From: Candidatus Peregrinibacteria bacterium
GTDB taxonomy: Bacteria; Patescibacteriota; Gracilibacteria; UBA1369; 2-02-FULL-48-14
Assembly (NCBI GenBank): GCA_018658105.1
Contig: JABHVW010000004.1
Location: 62,001 to 126,000 of the forward strand
Direction: 5' to 3'
DNA: 64,000 bases
In this document: one piece after another, positions 1 to 9,557 of the stretch
Layout: the number at the start of each line of letters is the position of its first letter
Position numbering within the stretch: the first letter of the stretch is position 1
Made by a program: the position numbers and the translations under genes
The notes under the pieces: model-generated
What the model was told of the DNA's origin: nothing
What the model saw: only the letters and a program-made list of their open reading frames with translations
Databases searched by the model: none

Positions 1-78
1 CGCATGATTATGGTTGGTAAACTCAATCACATCGAGCAAGATTTACTTCGTGAACGATTAAACACACTTTATGTCTAA
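1..78 (+). CDS. atpC: V/A-type ATP synthase subunit C, C-terminal fragment
   Basis: Only the last 25 codons are in the window; the frame is open from base 1 and stops at 76-78. The residues (RMIMVGKLN then LLRERLNTLYV) match the conserved C-terminal end of A/V-type ATPase subunit C (archaeal AtpC, bacterial NtpC), the central-stalk adaptor joining the rotor shaft to the membrane c-ring. It overlaps the start of subunit F by 8 nt, the usual C-F-A-B-D order. Partial because of the window edge. Confidence 0.8.
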   Translation, partial: RMIMVGKLNHIEQDLLRERLNTLYV

Positions 79-415
79 ATACGAAATCGCAATTATCGGA
101 CCAAGAGAAGTAGTTCTCGGATTCAAAGCAATCGGATTGCAAACAGAATTCTCTATGAACGCTGAAGAAACTCTTCAAAAACTAACTGAGCTAAAATCTC
201 AAAAAGTCGATGAAAGAGAAAAATACGCAATTATATTCATTCTCGAGTCACACGCTAAAAACATTCCTAAAGAGGAATACAAAAAAATCACCAATGACGC
301 ACTACCTGCAATTATCGCTCTTCCTGGCCCTGAAGGTTCAACCGGATTCGGCATAGAAAGGCTCGGTCAAATTGTAGAAAAAGCAATTGGATCCAATATT
401 CTTAAAGACAAGTAA
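71..415 (+). CDS. atpF: V/A-type ATP synthase subunit F
   Basis: A 114-aa protein with the Rossmann-like fold of V/A-ATPase subunit F: an N-terminal strand IAIIGPREVVLGFKAIG, a central IIFI strand and a glycine/proline-rich turn LPGPEGSTG near residue 85 before the C-terminal helix. Subunit F sits with D in the central rotor stalk and can regulate ATP hydrolysis. Length is normal for the family. It lies between the subunit C fragment and subunit A with overlap or a short gap, so it is co-transcribed. The start has no Shine-Dalgarno motif and falls inside the preceding gene, suggesting translational coupling. Confidence 0.9.
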   Translation: MSKYEIAIIGPREVVLGFKAIGLQTEFSMNAEETLQKLTELKSQKVDEREKYAIIFILESHAKNIPKEEYKKITNDALPAIIALPGPEGSTGFGIERLGQIVEKAIGSNILKDK

Positions 416-427
416 CCCAAGTTAAAT

Positions 428-2197
428 ATGACAGATAAACCTTCCAGAACTGGAACAATCATCAAAGTAGCCGGCCCACTAGTGGTAGCAACTGGTATGA
501 AAAATGCAAAAATGTTCGAGGTAGCCAGAATCGGTGACGAACGCCTAGTAGGTGAAATCATCCGTTTAAATGGTGACGAAGCAGCTATTCAAGTATATGA
601 AGAAACTGCCGGAATCGGACCAGGCGAACCAGTTGAACTTACTGGTGACACAATGACTGTAGACCTAGGCCCAGGTCTTCTAACTTCAATTTACGATGGA
701 ATCCAACGTCCACTTTCAGCAATTGAAAAGGAAGTAGGACCATTCATCACACGTGGTGTAGAAGTAAAAGCACTAGACCGAGACAAAAAATGGGATCTTA
801 AAGCAGTAGCAAAAGCAGGAGACAAAGTAACAGGAGGTGACGTACTTGGAACAGTTCAAGAAACAACACTTATTGAACATAAAGTAATGGTTCCACCACA
901 TATTTCTGGAAAACTTAAAGAAATCACTGGCGGTAAATTCACAATCGAAGATGTATTCGCAAAAATCGAAGATGAAGATGGAAAAACACACGACATTATC
1001 ATGCTACAAAAGTGGCCAATTCGAATTCCAAGACCAATTCAAGAAAAGAAAGTACCGAACATGCCACTAAAAACTGGTGGACGTTCAATCGACACTTTCT
1101 TCACACTTGCAAAAGGTGGAGCAGCTGCGATTCCTGGACCATTTGGTGCAGGTAAAACTGTAACTCAGCAATCACTTGCTAAGTTCTGTGACGCACAAAT
1201 TATTGTCTACATTGGATGTGGAGAACGTGGTAACGAGATGACTGAGGTACTAGTTGAATTCCCTCACCTTGAGGATCCAAACACTGGCGAACCTCTTATG
1301 AAGAGAACAATTCTGATCGCAAACACTTCAAACATGCCTGTTGCGGCTCGTGAAGCATCTGTATATACAGGTATCACAATCGCCGAATATTACAGAGATA
1401 TGGGTTACGACATCGCACTTATGGCTGACTCAACTTCTCGTTGGGCTGAGGCTATGCGTGAAATGGGTGGACGTCTTGAAGAAATGCCAGGTGAAGAAGG
1501 TTACCCTGCTTACCTCGCATCTAAGATTGCAGCCTTTTACGAAAGAGCTGGTTACGTAGACTGTCTTGGTTCAGATAACCGTGAAGGAACACTTTCAGTA
1601 ATTGGAGCCGTTTCCCCTCCTGGTGGAGACTTCTCAGAACCAGTTACTCAAAATACACTTCGTGTTACTAAAACTTTCTGGGGGCTAGATTCAAAACTTG
1701 CTTACGCTCGTCACTACCCTGCTATTAATTGGCTAACTTCGTATACGCTTTACGCGGACAACATTGAAGGCTACCTAAAGAAAGAAGTTGCAGAAGACTT
1801 CCCTCTCTTAAGAAATGAAGCAATGGACCTTCTACAAAAAGAAGCGAAACTCGAAGAACTTGTTAGACTTGTAGGTGCAGATTCACTTTCAAATGCAGAG
1901 CAATTACTACTACTTGTAGCTAAATCTCTACGTGAAGATTTCCTATTCCAAAACGCATTCGATCCAGAAGACGCTCGAACTCCTATTAGAAAACAATATC
2001 TAATGCTTAAGACAATTCTTACAATTGCTCATGCTGCAGAAGATCTACTAGATAAAGAAAACTTTGAAATTGATGACCTTAAAAAACTAGAAGTACTTCA
2101 AGAAGTTGCAAGGGTTAAAGAAATCCCTGCAGATGACGAAGCAGCATTCGAAAAACTTATGGGTCGTGTTCAAAAAGATATTTCTGCCCTAGCCTAA
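428..2197 (+). CDS. atpA: V/A-type ATP synthase catalytic subunit A
   Basis: A 589-aa catalytic subunit of a V/A-type ATPase. The P-loop GPFGAGKT is near residue 237, preceded by the family's non-homologous bulge domain (about residues 110-190), and followed by ERGNEMTEVL and by the GEEGYPAYLASKIAAFYERAG block. Full family length with no intein, although V-ATPase A subunits are frequent intein hosts. Together with subunit B it forms the A3B3 head that makes or hydrolyses ATP in the cytoplasm. The leader is A/T-rich with no Shine-Dalgarno motif. Whether the enzyme pumps H+ or Na+ cannot be told because the c-ring gene lies outside the window. Confidence 0.96.
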   Translation: MTDKPSRTGTIIKVAGPLVVATGMKNAKMFEVARIGDERLVGEIIRLNGDEAAIQVYEETAGIGPGEPVELTGDTMTVDLGPGLLTSIYDGIQRPLSAIEKEVGPFITRGVEVKALDRDKKWDLKAVAKAGDKVTGGDVLGTVQETTLIEHKVMVPPHISGKLKEITGGKFTIEDVFAKIEDEDGKTHDIIMLQKWPIRIPRPIQEKKVPNMPLKTGGRSIDTFFTLAKGGAAAIPGPFGAGKTVTQQSLAKFCDAQIIVYIGCGERGNEMTEVLVEFPHLEDPNTGEPLMKRTILIANTSNMPVAAREASVYTGITIAEYYRDMGYDIALMADSTSRWAEAMREMGGRLEEMPGEEGYPAYLASKIAAFYERAGYVDCLGSDNREGTLSVIGAVSPPGGDFSEPVTQNTLRVTKTFWGLDSKLAYARHYPAINWLTSYTLYADNIEGYLKKEVAEDFPLLRNEAMDLLQKEAKLEELVRLVGADSLSNAEQLLLLVAKSLREDFLFQNAFDPEDARTPIRKQYLMLKTILTIAHAAEDLLDKENFEIDDLKKLEVLQEVARVKEIPADDEAAFEKLMGRVQKDISALA

Positions 2198-2211
2198 CCT
2201 AAAAAAACACT

Positions 2212-3585
2212 ATGCAAAAACAATTTAAAACAGTCAAAGACATCGTGGGACCTCTAGCATTCGTAGAGCTTCCAGAAGGTGAAAAAGTAACTTACGAAGA
2301 ACTCGTAATCATTACTTTATCAGACGGAGAAGAAAGACTTGGAAAAGTCCTCGAAGCAAACAAAGGCCTTGCCGTTGTTCAGCTCTTCGAATCTCCACAA
2401 GGTATTGCTACAGATGGAGCAAAAGCTCGTTTCCTTGGTCATACTTTCGAACTTGGCGTATCAGAAGATATGCTCGGTCGTACTTTCAACGGTCGTGGAG
2501 TACCTATCGATGGTGGCCCAGCTATCATCGCCGAAAAGAAATTGGACATCAACGGTAACCCAATGAATCCAACTTCACGTGAAATGCCAGATGACTTTAT
2601 TCAAACTGGAATTTCAACAATCGACTCATTAAACACTCTTGTACGTGGACAAAAACTACCTATTTTCTCAGGTTCTGGTTTGCCACACAACAAGCTTGCT
2701 GCACAAATCGCAAGGCAAGCAACAGTACAAGGCAAAGACGGAGGTAACTTCGCGATTGTCTTCGCTGCAATGGGTGTACCTTTCGAGGAAGCTCAATACT
2801 TCATCAATGAATTTAAGAAAACCGGAGCGATCGAAAACTCTGTTCTGTTCATCAACACAGCAGACAATCCAGTAATCGAACGTATCGCAACTCCAAGACT
2901 TGCTCTAACAGCAGCTGAGTACCTCGCCTTCGAAAAAGGAATGCACGTACTTGTGATCTACACAGATGTAACTAACTATTGTGAAGCTCTTCGTGAAGTT
3001 TCTGCGGCTCGTAAAGAGGTGCCAGGACGTGGAGGTTTCCCAGGTTACATGTATACGGATCTTGCTACTCTGTACGAACGAGCTGGAAGAATCCAAGGCA
3101 AAGAAGGATCTGTTACTCAGATTCCAGTAATGACTATGCCTAATGACGACAAAACTCACCCAATTATTGACCTTACTGGTTATATTACTGAGGGTCAGAT
3201 CGTACTTGGCCGTGATCTACACAAAAAAGGTATCTACCCACCTGTAGCCGTTCTCCCTTCTCTCTCACGTTTGATGGGTAAAGGGCAAGGTGAAGGAAAA
3301 ACTCGTGAAGACCACTCAGGTTTGATCGGTCAGCTATTTGCTGCCTACGCTTACGGATTAGAAATGCGCGAACTTGCAGTAATTCTTGGTGAAAGTTCAC
3401 TTTCAGAAACAGACCAAAGTTACCTAAAATTTGCCGACGAATTCGAAAAAGTATTCGTAAACCAAGGCGAAACAAATCGCGACATCAAAGACTCACTCAA
3501 CCACGGTTGGGACCTATTAAAGATCTTACCTCGCACCGAATTAAAACGTGTGAAGAAAGACCTAGTTGATAAATACATGAAATAA
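2212..3585 (+). CDS. atpB: V/A-type ATP synthase regulatory subunit B
   Basis: A 457-aa non-catalytic B subunit. It keeps the family block [22 protein letters not shown] near residue 150 where the A subunit has its P-loop, with no GxxxxGK[ST], as expected of B. The [19 protein letters not shown] and [20 protein letters not shown] blocks are also present. It begins 14 nt after atpA and ends 1 nt before atpD, so it is part of the same operon. Normal length. Confidence 0.96.
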   Translation: MQKQFKTVKDIVGPLAFVELPEGEKVTYEELVIITLSDGEERLGKVLEANKGLAVVQLFESPQGIATDGAKARFLGHTFELGVSEDMLGRTFNGRGVPIDGGPAIIAEKKLDINGNPMNPTSREMPDDFIQTGISTIDSLNTLVRGQKLPIFSGSGLPHNKLAAQIARQATVQGKDGGNFAIVFAAMGVPFEEAQYFINEFKKTGAIENSVLFINTADNPVIERIATPRLALTAAEYLAFEKGMHVLVIYTDVTNYCEALREVSAARKEVPGRGGFPGYMYTDLATLYERAGRIQGKEGSVTQIPVMTMPNDDKTHPIIDLTGYITEGQIVLGRDLHKKGIYPPVAVLPSLSRLMGKGQGEGKTREDHSGLIGQLFAAYAYGLEMRELAVILGESSLSETDQSYLKFADEFEKVFVNQGETNRDIKDSLNHGWDLLKILPRTELKRVKKDLVDKYMK

Positions 3586-3586
3586 T

Positions 3587-4210
3587 ATGGCAATAATTGC
3601 AGGATACAATCCAACTAAAATGGCATTGCTCGAGCTTAAAAACAAGCACGGGCGTGCCAAAAAAGGTCACAAACTTCTTAAAGACAAACAAGAAGGACTC
3701 ATGAAAGCCTTCATGGACGTAATCCGTGAAGTACAAGCTATGCGTAAAAAAGTCGAAGCCGAGCTCGGCTCAGTTTTTCAAAACTTACTCATCGCATCTG
3801 CTGTCACACCTCACCCAGAATACATTGAAACGGCCCTAATGGCTCCAAGAACAAAGGTAGACCTCGAAGTTACAACTCAGAACGTTATGAGTGTAAAACT
3901 CGCTAATATCGAGTCAAAAGTCGAAGGAAATATCCTAGGTTACGGATTCAGCAACACTTCTGGTGAACTAGACACCGCACTACTTTCATTACGCGAAATT
4001 CTTCCACTATTGATTCAACTCGCCGTACTTGAAAAGAAAGCTGAACGCATGGCCGACGAACTCGAAAGAACTCGCCGCCGTGTAAACGCACTTGAACACG
4101 TAATGATTCCAAACCTCGAAGACACAATGAAATTCATCAAACAAGTCCTCGAAGAAGGCGCTCGTATGGAAAAAATCGTATCAATGATTGTGAAGGCTAA
4201 GACTACTTAG
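3587..4210 (+). CDS. atpD: V/A-type ATP synthase subunit D
   Basis: A 207-aa subunit D, the coiled-coil shaft of the rotor. The N-terminal NPTKMALLELKNKHGRAKKGHKLLKDKQ and C-terminal ERTRRRVNALEHVMIPNLEDTMKFIKQ helices are typical and form the antiparallel coiled coil that penetrates the A3B3 head. It follows atpB with almost no gap and is the last gene of the operon; its last 8 nt overlap the end of the convergent minus-strand gene. No obvious terminator is visible in this tight convergent junction. Confidence 0.95.
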   Translation: MAIIAGYNPTKMALLELKNKHGRAKKGHKLLKDKQEGLMKAFMDVIREVQAMRKKVEAELGSVFQNLLIASAVTPHPEYIETALMAPRTKVDLEVTTQNVMSVKLANIESKVEGNILGYGFSNTSGELDTALLSLREILPLLIQLAVLEKKAERMADELERTRRRVNALEHVMIPNLEDTMKFIKQVLEEGARMEKIVSMIVKAKTT

Positions 4211-5168
4211 TTTCTCCTTCAGATGAACCAGGTAAATCTAGAACTGCATCTTGATCACTAATCAAGTGATTTGCCGTACCACCAGCAAATGTACCCGCAC
4301 AAAATGCAGTCGGCACAGCCAATGCAGCAGCCAATGCAGCAAGCCTCCATCCTGTTCGACTAGTTCTTAATGAGCCATTTTCCCTATGAAGATTCTCTGC
4401 CTCACGATTTGAACCTTTCACATGCTCACGTAAATCTGCATAAGAAGCTATCGCATACCGAGTCAATGAAGCCAAAGTATCAACTAAATCAGACAAAGGC
4501 ACTCCACTTAAATCAAGATCTCTAATCCCTTTAATATCATTTCCAACATTCATTGCCGCATCTGTACGTAACCTATCAACCCACCCTCTCACAGTTTTAA
4601 TAACTGTATTAAGTTCACGATGCTGTTCCTGTGCATCAAGTTGAATTCCTTCCTTCTCATCATATTTTTTCAAAAGATCCCTAACAATAATTTCTTTTGA
4701 AAACCTCCCCAACAAATCTTCAAATAAAGGCCTTAAATTTTCAAACAAAACGCTTTCACCTCGTTTACAACCCGACAACACTATACGCCTTAACTCTTCA
4801 TCATCTGTCTCTCTATTAACAAATCCAGCTGCAAATATATTCATTTCAATGTCAGTATCAAGCCCTCGATTATAGGCATCAGTGAATAATAATATAAATT
4901 CTCCAATGATCCTTTGTACAGCTGCATCTACCCCTTCACTATTATAATCAGCCTTCACAGCTGCTATATGAGTACGATCTAGACGAGCCGGCTGCTCCCA
5001 CTCTTGAGCATCAGGACAAAAGGTCAAAGCACGTAATAACAATTCATCACAAACTCTAGCTGGATGTGACTCTTCATCTCTAGCTCCAATCCTTCGCCTA
5101 ATTGCCCCCAAGCCAGGCTGCTCCTCAATATTATCGATATCTAAATCTTGTGCTCCACCTTCAACCAT
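4203..5168 (-). CDS. Hypothetical protein with C-terminal membrane anchor (paralogue of the next gene)
   Basis: A 321-aa protein of unknown function. It is mostly soluble and acidic, with a short coiled coil around residues 245-275 followed by one hydrophobic segment (RLAALAAALAVPTAFCAGTFAGG) near residues 278-300 and a short acidic tail, so it is probably anchored by its C terminus. It resembles the neighbour at 5230-6198 in order and spacing: DEL(L) motif near the N terminus, a conserved G(L/F)(D/T)(T/S)DI stretch, DLV before the coiled coil, then LRTSR/LKSSR before the membrane segment. A good sigma70-type promoter at 5196-5223 supports the start used here. Converges on atpD. No family recognised. 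Confidence 0.7.
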   Translation of the reverse strand: MVEGGAQDLDIDNIEEQPGLGAIRRRIGARDEESHPARVCDELLLRALTFCPDAQEWEQPARLDRTHIAAVKADYNSEGVDAAVQRIIGEFILLFTDAYNRGLDTDIEMNIFAAGFVNRETDDEELRRIVLSGCKRGESVLFENLRPLFEDLLGRFSKEIIVRDLLKKYDEKEGIQLDAQEQHRELNTVIKTVRGWVDRLRTDAAMNVGNDIKGIRDLDLSGVPLSDLVDTLASLTRYAIASYADLREHVKGSNREAENLHRENGSLRTSRTGWRLAALAAALAVPTAFCAGTFAGGTANHLISDQDAVLDLPGSSEGETK

Positions 5169-5195
5169 TTTTATACATTTAAAAACATGGCTAGA

Positions 5196-5223
5196 ATTCT
5201 AGCGCCATATACAACTATGTCAA
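5196..5223 (-). promoter_or_regulatory. Sigma70-type promoter for the 4203-5168 gene
   Basis: On the minus strand TTGACA (5223-5218) and TAGAAT (5201-5196) are separated by 16 nt. Transcription would begin near 5189, about 20 nt before the ATG at 5168. Confidence 0.65.
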
Positions 5224-5229
5224 GCTAGA

Positions 5230-6198
5230 TCATTCTCCCACTTCCACCTCCGGTGCTTCTTCTAGCAACGGTGCTTCTTGTCCATATGTCATGTAAGCAT
5301 AAGTTGCACCTACTCCAATTGATCCAGTAATCACTCCAGCAGGAATCATTGAAGCAAGTAATGCGAGAAATGCCAATCTAAATTTATCTCTAGAAGATTT
5401 TAAAGCTCCACATTCAACCTCTTTATTTTCTATCGTAGACTTAGCCTCATCTAATTCACCATTCATTTTTGATACAGCTTCAACAGTAGCAGCTCTTAAC
5501 TCTTCAACTAAAGACACAAGGTCTTCAAGAGACCACCTTTCTAAGGTAGCATTAACTCCTCTTCTAGAATATGAGTTACGTATATCAGATGTAAAACCAG
5601 CTTCAAATCCTAGATTAATTGCAGCAATCAAAGCTGTTCTTACTCTTTTAACTGTCTCCACAAGCCCACCAGCATTCTTTCTCAAATCATCATGTTGCAT
5701 CAATGCTTTCATACAATGTGGCATAGAAAATTCATTCAAAAATTCTGTAAGCCATTTATCAAAAACAATATTAAATTCTGCATTTGCACTATTCAAATCC
5801 GCAATAATTTCCTCTTCTTTTTCAACAAACCACACAGAAGGCTTAACTCTATATTTATTCTCAATTTCTTCTTCTGAACTTCTCTCCCTACCACGTAGAG
5901 CATACATATGCATTACAAGACCAGCTTCAGTAAGCTCATCAATAAAAGCATCATGATCAACTTCACCATCATTCTGCAATGAACTCAACAATTCATCAGT
6001 AATATGAATTGGATCATATCCTCTCATTCCTGGACAAGACCTAGTGATTCTATTCAAAAGTACTCTCCCCTCATTATCAGGATGTTTTTTATCCCCCATA
6101 GATGCACCCAAAGCTACAAAGAACCCAGAACGACCTCGATAAGAATCAATCATATCCTCATAGAGATCCTTATCAATAGGTTTACCCCTTTCATCCAT
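5230..6198 (-). CDS. Hypothetical protein with C-terminal membrane anchor (paralogue of 4203-5168)
   Basis: A 322-aa protein of unknown function with the same architecture as its downstream neighbour: soluble N-terminal two thirds, a coiled coil around residues 225-260, a SSRDKFRLAFLALLASMIP membrane segment near residues 265-290 with a second hydrophobic glycine-rich stretch, and an acidic C-terminal tail. Two adjacent, same-length, same-strand genes each with its own TTGACA promoter suggest an old tandem duplication. No signal peptide. No catalytic motif was recognised, so no function is offered. Confidence 0.7.
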   Translation of the reverse strand: MDERGKPIDKDLYEDMIDSYRGRSGFFVALGASMGDKKHPDNEGRVLLNRITRSCPGMRGYDPIHITDELLSSLQNDGEVDHDAFIDELTEAGLVMHMYALRGRERSSEEEIENKYRVKPSVWFVEKEEEIIADLNSANAEFNIVFDKWLTEFLNEFSMPHCMKALMQHDDLRKNAGGLVETVKRVRTALIAAINLGFEAGFTSDIRNSYSRRGVNATLERWSLEDLVSLVEELRAATVEAVSKMNGELDEAKSTIENKEVECGALKSSRDKFRLAFLALLASMIPAGVITGSIGVGATYAYMTYGQEAPLLEEAPEVEVGE

Positions 6199-6223
6199 AC
6201 AAAATAATTAATATTTAGACACA

Positions 6224-6251
6224 ACTATACTAAAAGTTCACGCTTTGTCAA
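6224..6251 (-). promoter_or_regulatory. Sigma70-type promoter for the 5230-6198 gene
   Basis: On the minus strand TTGACA (6251-6246) and TATAGT (6229-6224) are separated by 16 nt. The predicted transcript start is about 20 nt upstream of the ATG at 6198, the same geometry as the promoter of the paralogue. Confidence 0.65.
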
Positions 6252-6269
6252 CGTCACAACAGGTATAAA

Positions 6270-8243
6270 CTAAAGCTTCTTCTCCAGCTCTTCAATTTCA
6301 TCACGAAGTTCTGCCGCCTTCTCAAATTCCATATTTTGCGCAGCCATATCCATCTCAGCCTCAAGACTAACAATCAAACGGCCAATCTCTTCCTTCGGTA
6401 CTTTACTCACATTATATCGACGTGTTTGCTTCTTCTCAGCCTTCTTTCTAGACATCTCAATATCCTTAACCGCCTTCAAAATAGTTTGCGGCGTAATTCC
6501 ATGTTTTTTATTGTATGCAATCTGTACATTTCGCCTCCTATCCGTCTCATCAATAGCCAATTTCATCGCATCAGATTCCTTATCTGCGTACATAATCACA
6601 AATCCATTCGCATTACGCGCAGCACGCCCAATCGTTTGAATCAAAGCAGATCGACTACGCAAGAAACCTTGCTTATCTGCATCTAAAATTGCAACAAGCG
6701 ATACCTCGGGTAGATCCAAACCTTCACGCAAAAGATTAATACCAACAAGCACATCAAACAGTCCAAGTCGCAAATCTCTCAAAATCTCAATACGCTCTAA
6801 AGTATCAATATCAGAATGCAAATAACGCACACGCACATCTGCATCCGTCAGATATTCAGTCAAATCTTCCGCACTTCTCTTCGTTAAAGTCGTCACCAAA
6901 ATACGCTCACCCTTTTCAGTTCGGACTCGAATTTCTTCAAGCAAATTATCAATTTGCCCAGCTTTTGGCCTTACAGAAATAACTGGATCCAAAAGACCAG
7001 TCGGCCTAATAATCTGCTCAACTAGACCATCTTTCTTCGCCATTTCATATTTACCAGGAGTCGCAGAAACATAAATTGTACTACCCATATATTCCTCAAA
7101 TTCTTGAAACTTAAGAGGTCTATTATCAAAAGCAGACGGCATTCTAAATCCATGTTCAACAAGAGATTGTTTACGCGAAAGATTACCATTATGCATCGCT
7201 CCAACCTGTGGAACAGTCATATGCGATTCATCAATTACAAGCAAAAAGTCATCCGGAAAATAATCCATCAAAGTCGACGCCTTACCTCCAGGAGGAATAT
7301 CATTAAAGTAACGAACATAGTTTTCGATTCCACTACAATAACCAGTCTCTTGCAAAATTTCTAAGTCATATTCAGTACGAGTCCGCAGACGTTGTGCCTC
7401 AAGACCCTTCCCCAGTTCGCGTAATTGTTGCTCACGTTGCTCAAGTTCTTTACGAATTCCAACTGCTGATTTTTCAATCTTTTCTTGAGTCGTAACCGAA
7501 TGCTTCGCAGGGAAAACTGTAACCTCACCCGTCGTACCCAATATTTCACCCGTAAATGGATCCACTTCAGAAATCTTTTCAATTTCATCCCCAAAGAATT
7601 CCAAACGCAAAGCTGTATCTCCACCAGGAGGAAACACCTCCACAAGATCACCAAGCACATGAAACATTCCTTGTTTAAAATCTAATTTCGCTCTTTGATA
7701 TTGCAGATCAGTCAGAGTACGCAACAATGTATCTCTCTTCACTTCGTCACCAACCTTCATCGTTAACCTTTGATCTAAATATTCTTGCGGCGAACCAAGA
7801 CCATAAATACAAGAAACCGAAGCAACAATAATCACATCATTTCGAGTCAGCAAACTTTCAGTTGCAGCATGTCTATATTTATTAATTTCATCATTAATTT
7901 GTGCATCCTTTTCAATATAAGTATCAGAAACTGCAATATAGGCCTCAGGCTGATAGTAGTCATAATAAGAGACAAAATAATGCACAGCATTATCCGGGAA
8001 AATCTCCTTCATTTCACTACAAAGCTGAGCAGCAAGCGTTTTATTATGCGCAATAATCAAAGTTGGCTTCTGAATTTGTTCAATTACATTCGAAATCGTA
8101 AAAGTTTTACCCGTTCCCGTCGCACCCAAAAGCACCTGACTATGTTTGTCATCTTTAATACCCTTAACCAAAGCTTTAATCGCTTTCGGCTGATCCCCTT
8201 TCGGAGTCATTCCAGATTTAATTTTAAACTGTTTTTTCTTCAT
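6270..8243 (-). CDS. uvrB: Excinuclease ABC subunit B
   Basis: A 657-aa UvrB, the damage-verification helicase of nucleotide excision repair, acting with UvrA and UvrC in the cytoplasm. Walker A GATGTGKT is at residues 40-47, the damage-probing beta-hairpin block [11 protein letters not shown] near residue 92, the DEAD-like motif VIDESH in the middle, the helicase motif VI block QTIGRAARN, and a C-terminal UVR motif that binds UvrC. Normal length. Monocistronic on this strand, with a 26-nt gap to the promoter region of the next minus gene. uvrA and uvrC are not in the window. Confidence 0.97.
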   Translation of the reverse strand: MKKKQFKIKSGMTPKGDQPKAIKALVKGIKDDKHSQVLLGATGTGKTFTISNVIEQIQKPTLIIAHNKTLAAQLCSEMKEIFPDNAVHYFVSYYDYYQPEAYIAVSDTYIEKDAQINDEINKYRHAATESLLTRNDVIIVASVSCIYGLGSPQEYLDQRLTMKVGDEVKRDTLLRTLTDLQYQRAKLDFKQGMFHVLGDLVEVFPPGGDTALRLEFFGDEIEKISEVDPFTGEILGTTGEVTVFPAKHSVTTQEKIEKSAVGIRKELEQREQQLRELGKGLEAQRLRTRTEYDLEILQETGYCSGIENYVRYFNDIPPGGKASTLMDYFPDDFLLVIDESHMTVPQVGAMHNGNLSRKQSLVEHGFRMPSAFDNRPLKFQEFEEYMGSTIYVSATPGKYEMAKKDGLVEQIIRPTGLLDPVISVRPKAGQIDNLLEEIRVRTEKGERILVTTLTKRSAEDLTEYLTDADVRVRYLHSDIDTLERIEILRDLRLGLFDVLVGINLLREGLDLPEVSLVAILDADKQGFLRSRSALIQTIGRAARNANGFVIMYADKESDAMKLAIDETDRRRNVQIAYNKKHGITPQTILKAVKDIEMSRKKAEKKQTRRYNVSKVPKEEIGRLIVSLEAEMDMAAQNMEFEKAAELRDEIEELEKKL

Positions 8244-8298
8244 AACTAAAATTAGCCCAAGGAGTCTACCAGGTTAAAGTGCGTTAAGCAACCAAGAC

Positions 8299-8520
8299 TC
8301 ACTCGCCACCTTCATCTTCTACTTGCCTAGTTCTCGCATTAATTCTTGCTAAAACATCTGCTGGGTGTTTTTTTCCTATAAATGGTAAAGGCCTTCTAGG
8401 TGGAGGTGTTGACCTAACACCTGCCTGTAACAAAGCATCAATAGCTGCTTTCTCTTCATCAGTCATAACGAGATTTAAACTCGCTGACTCTCGATCATGT
8501 CCTGGTCTTCTCTTTGCCAT
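8299..8520 (-). CDS. Small hypothetical protein
   Basis: A 73-aa basic, proline-rich protein with no hydrophobic segment. The N terminus (MAKRRPGHDRES, then LNLVMTDEEKAAIDALL) could form a short helix; the middle PPPRRPLPFIGKK is disordered-looking. It starts 12 nt after a 42-aa frame that follows a strong promoter at 8671-8699, so the two may form one short transcript. No family recognised. Moderately sure it is coding because of its start context and position. Confidence 0.5.
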   Translation of the reverse strand: MAKRRPGHDRESASLNLVMTDEEKAAIDALLQAGVRSTPPPRRPLPFIGKKHPADVLARINARTRQVEDEGGE

Positions 8521-8532
8521 ACGATTTATAAT

Positions 8533-8661
8533 TTATTTAATAGATCTATGATTTCTCTCTACTGAGAGTATTTTAGCAAGCCACTCATCAGAACGCGAAG
8601 ACAAGACAGCTTCTGTCCTTTCTTTTGCGATCGCCGAATATATAGCCTGTAAAATAATCAT
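8533..8661 (-). CDS. Putative 42-aa peptide on a near-leaderless transcript
   Basis: The frame is open further upstream (to 8799), but that would overlap the start of the plus-strand gene at 8760 and run through the promoter at 8671-8699. The ATG at 8661 lies only a few nt after the predicted transcription start, so the sensible product is 42 aa (MIILQAIYSAIAKERTEAVL...). It could be a real small protein or just a leader of the 8299-8520 gene. No homology recognised. Confidence 0.35.
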   Translation of the reverse strand: MIILQAIYSAIAKERTEAVLSSRSDEWLAKILSVERNHRSIK

Positions 8662-8670
8662 GGTTAACTG

Positions 8671-8699
8671 AATATAACTACTTTTCATGTTTTTGTCAA
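8671..8699 (-). promoter_or_regulatory. Strong sigma70-type promoter, near-leaderless
   Basis: On the minus strand TTGACA (8699-8694), an exact 17-nt spacer, then TATATT (8676-8671). The first downstream ATG (8661) is about where the transcript should begin, implying a leaderless or very short-leader mRNA for the two small genes that follow. Confidence 0.65.
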
Positions 8700-8759
8700 G
8701 CTTCTTCCCCTTCATAGATGATTTTTTCAGGTATGATGGCGGCGAATTAAATAAAAAAT

Positions 8760-9557
8760 ATGCCCCTACATTTATTGCAAATAGCAAAAAAACTAGCACA
8801 CGACGCAGGTAAAATGGCGCTTGAATACCAAAAAAAAGGTTTCAAAGTAGACACAAAAGGTAGTCACGTAAATCTAGTCACAGAAGCAGACAAAGCCTGT
8901 AATGAGCTTATCGTTAGCGTTATTCAAAAGAATTTCCCCGATCACAGCATCATCAGCGAAGAAATCCCACCAATCAAAGGTACAAGTGACTACAAATGGA
9001 TAATCGATCCAATAGACGGAACTACAAATTTCGCACAAGGATTACCAATTTTCTCGATTTCAATCGCAGTAATTCACAAAGGTGTACCAATTATTGGTGT
9101 AGTTGAAGTCCCTGGAACAGGTGAAACTTTTTGGGCAAAACAAGGCGAAGGAGCTTATTTAGGCAAACATCGCATTCATGTTTCTCAAACTAGCGAACTC
9201 AAAAATGGCCTTTATGCAACCGGCCTACCTTACGAACGCGGATCAGCACGTACAGAAAAAACATTCAAAATCTACCAGGCAATACACGCCCAATCTCGAG
9301 GAGTCAGAAGAATTGGCACCTCAGCTCTAGACCTCGCCTACCTCGCAGCAGGCCGTTACGATGGCTATTTCGAATACGATCTAGAAGCATGGGATATAGC
9401 AGCAGGAAAAATAATCGTAGAAGAAGCCGGCGGAATGGTAACCAACATGGATGGCAGCATGCTCTCGCCTAAAAAAGGAACACTTCTTGCAAGTAATGGA
9501 TTACTGCACAGCAAATTAATGGAAACCATCAAAAAAGAAGGAGGCTTAAACGTTTAA
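8760..9557 (+). CDS. Inositol monophosphatase family protein
   Basis: A 265-aa member of the Mg2+-dependent, Li+-sensitive phosphatase family (SuhB/IMPase; CysQ-like members are possible). Metal-binding motifs are complete: E in TEADKA near residue 42, SEE near 67, DPIDGTTN with D83 and D86, and the C-terminal WDIAAG plus EAGG block. Such enzymes dephosphorylate inositol-1-phosphate, or PAP in CysQ members; the true substrate here is unknown. Start at 8760 has an A/T-rich leader without Shine-Dalgarno. Ends convergently with the next gene (12-nt overlap). Confidence 0.9.
   Translation: MPLHLLQIAKKLAHDAGKMALEYQKKGFKVDTKGSHVNLVTEADKACNELIVSVIQKNFPDHSIISEEIPPIKGTSDYKWIIDPIDGTTNFAQGLPIFSISIAVIHKGVPIIGVVEVPGTGETFWAKQGEGAYLGKHRIHVSQTSELKNGLYATGLPYERGSARTEKTFKIYQAIHAQSRGVRRIGTSALDLAYLAAGRYDGYFEYDLEAWDIAAGKIIVEEAGGMVTNMDGSMLSPKKGTLLASNGLLHSKLMETIKKEGGLNV

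Noticed and set aside
428-2197. Possible intein in the V-ATPase A subunit
   Set aside because: The P-loop region GPFGAGKT runs straight into the rest of the domain and total length is 589 aa; no inserted block.
7785-8249. 154-codon frame opposite uvrB
   Set aside because: Antisense shadow of the Walker A region of uvrB, with low-complexity Asn/Arg composition.
8533-8799. 88-codon version of the small gene at 8533
   Set aside because: Its first half overlaps a strong promoter and the start of the opposite-strand phosphatase gene; the 42-codon version is more sensible.
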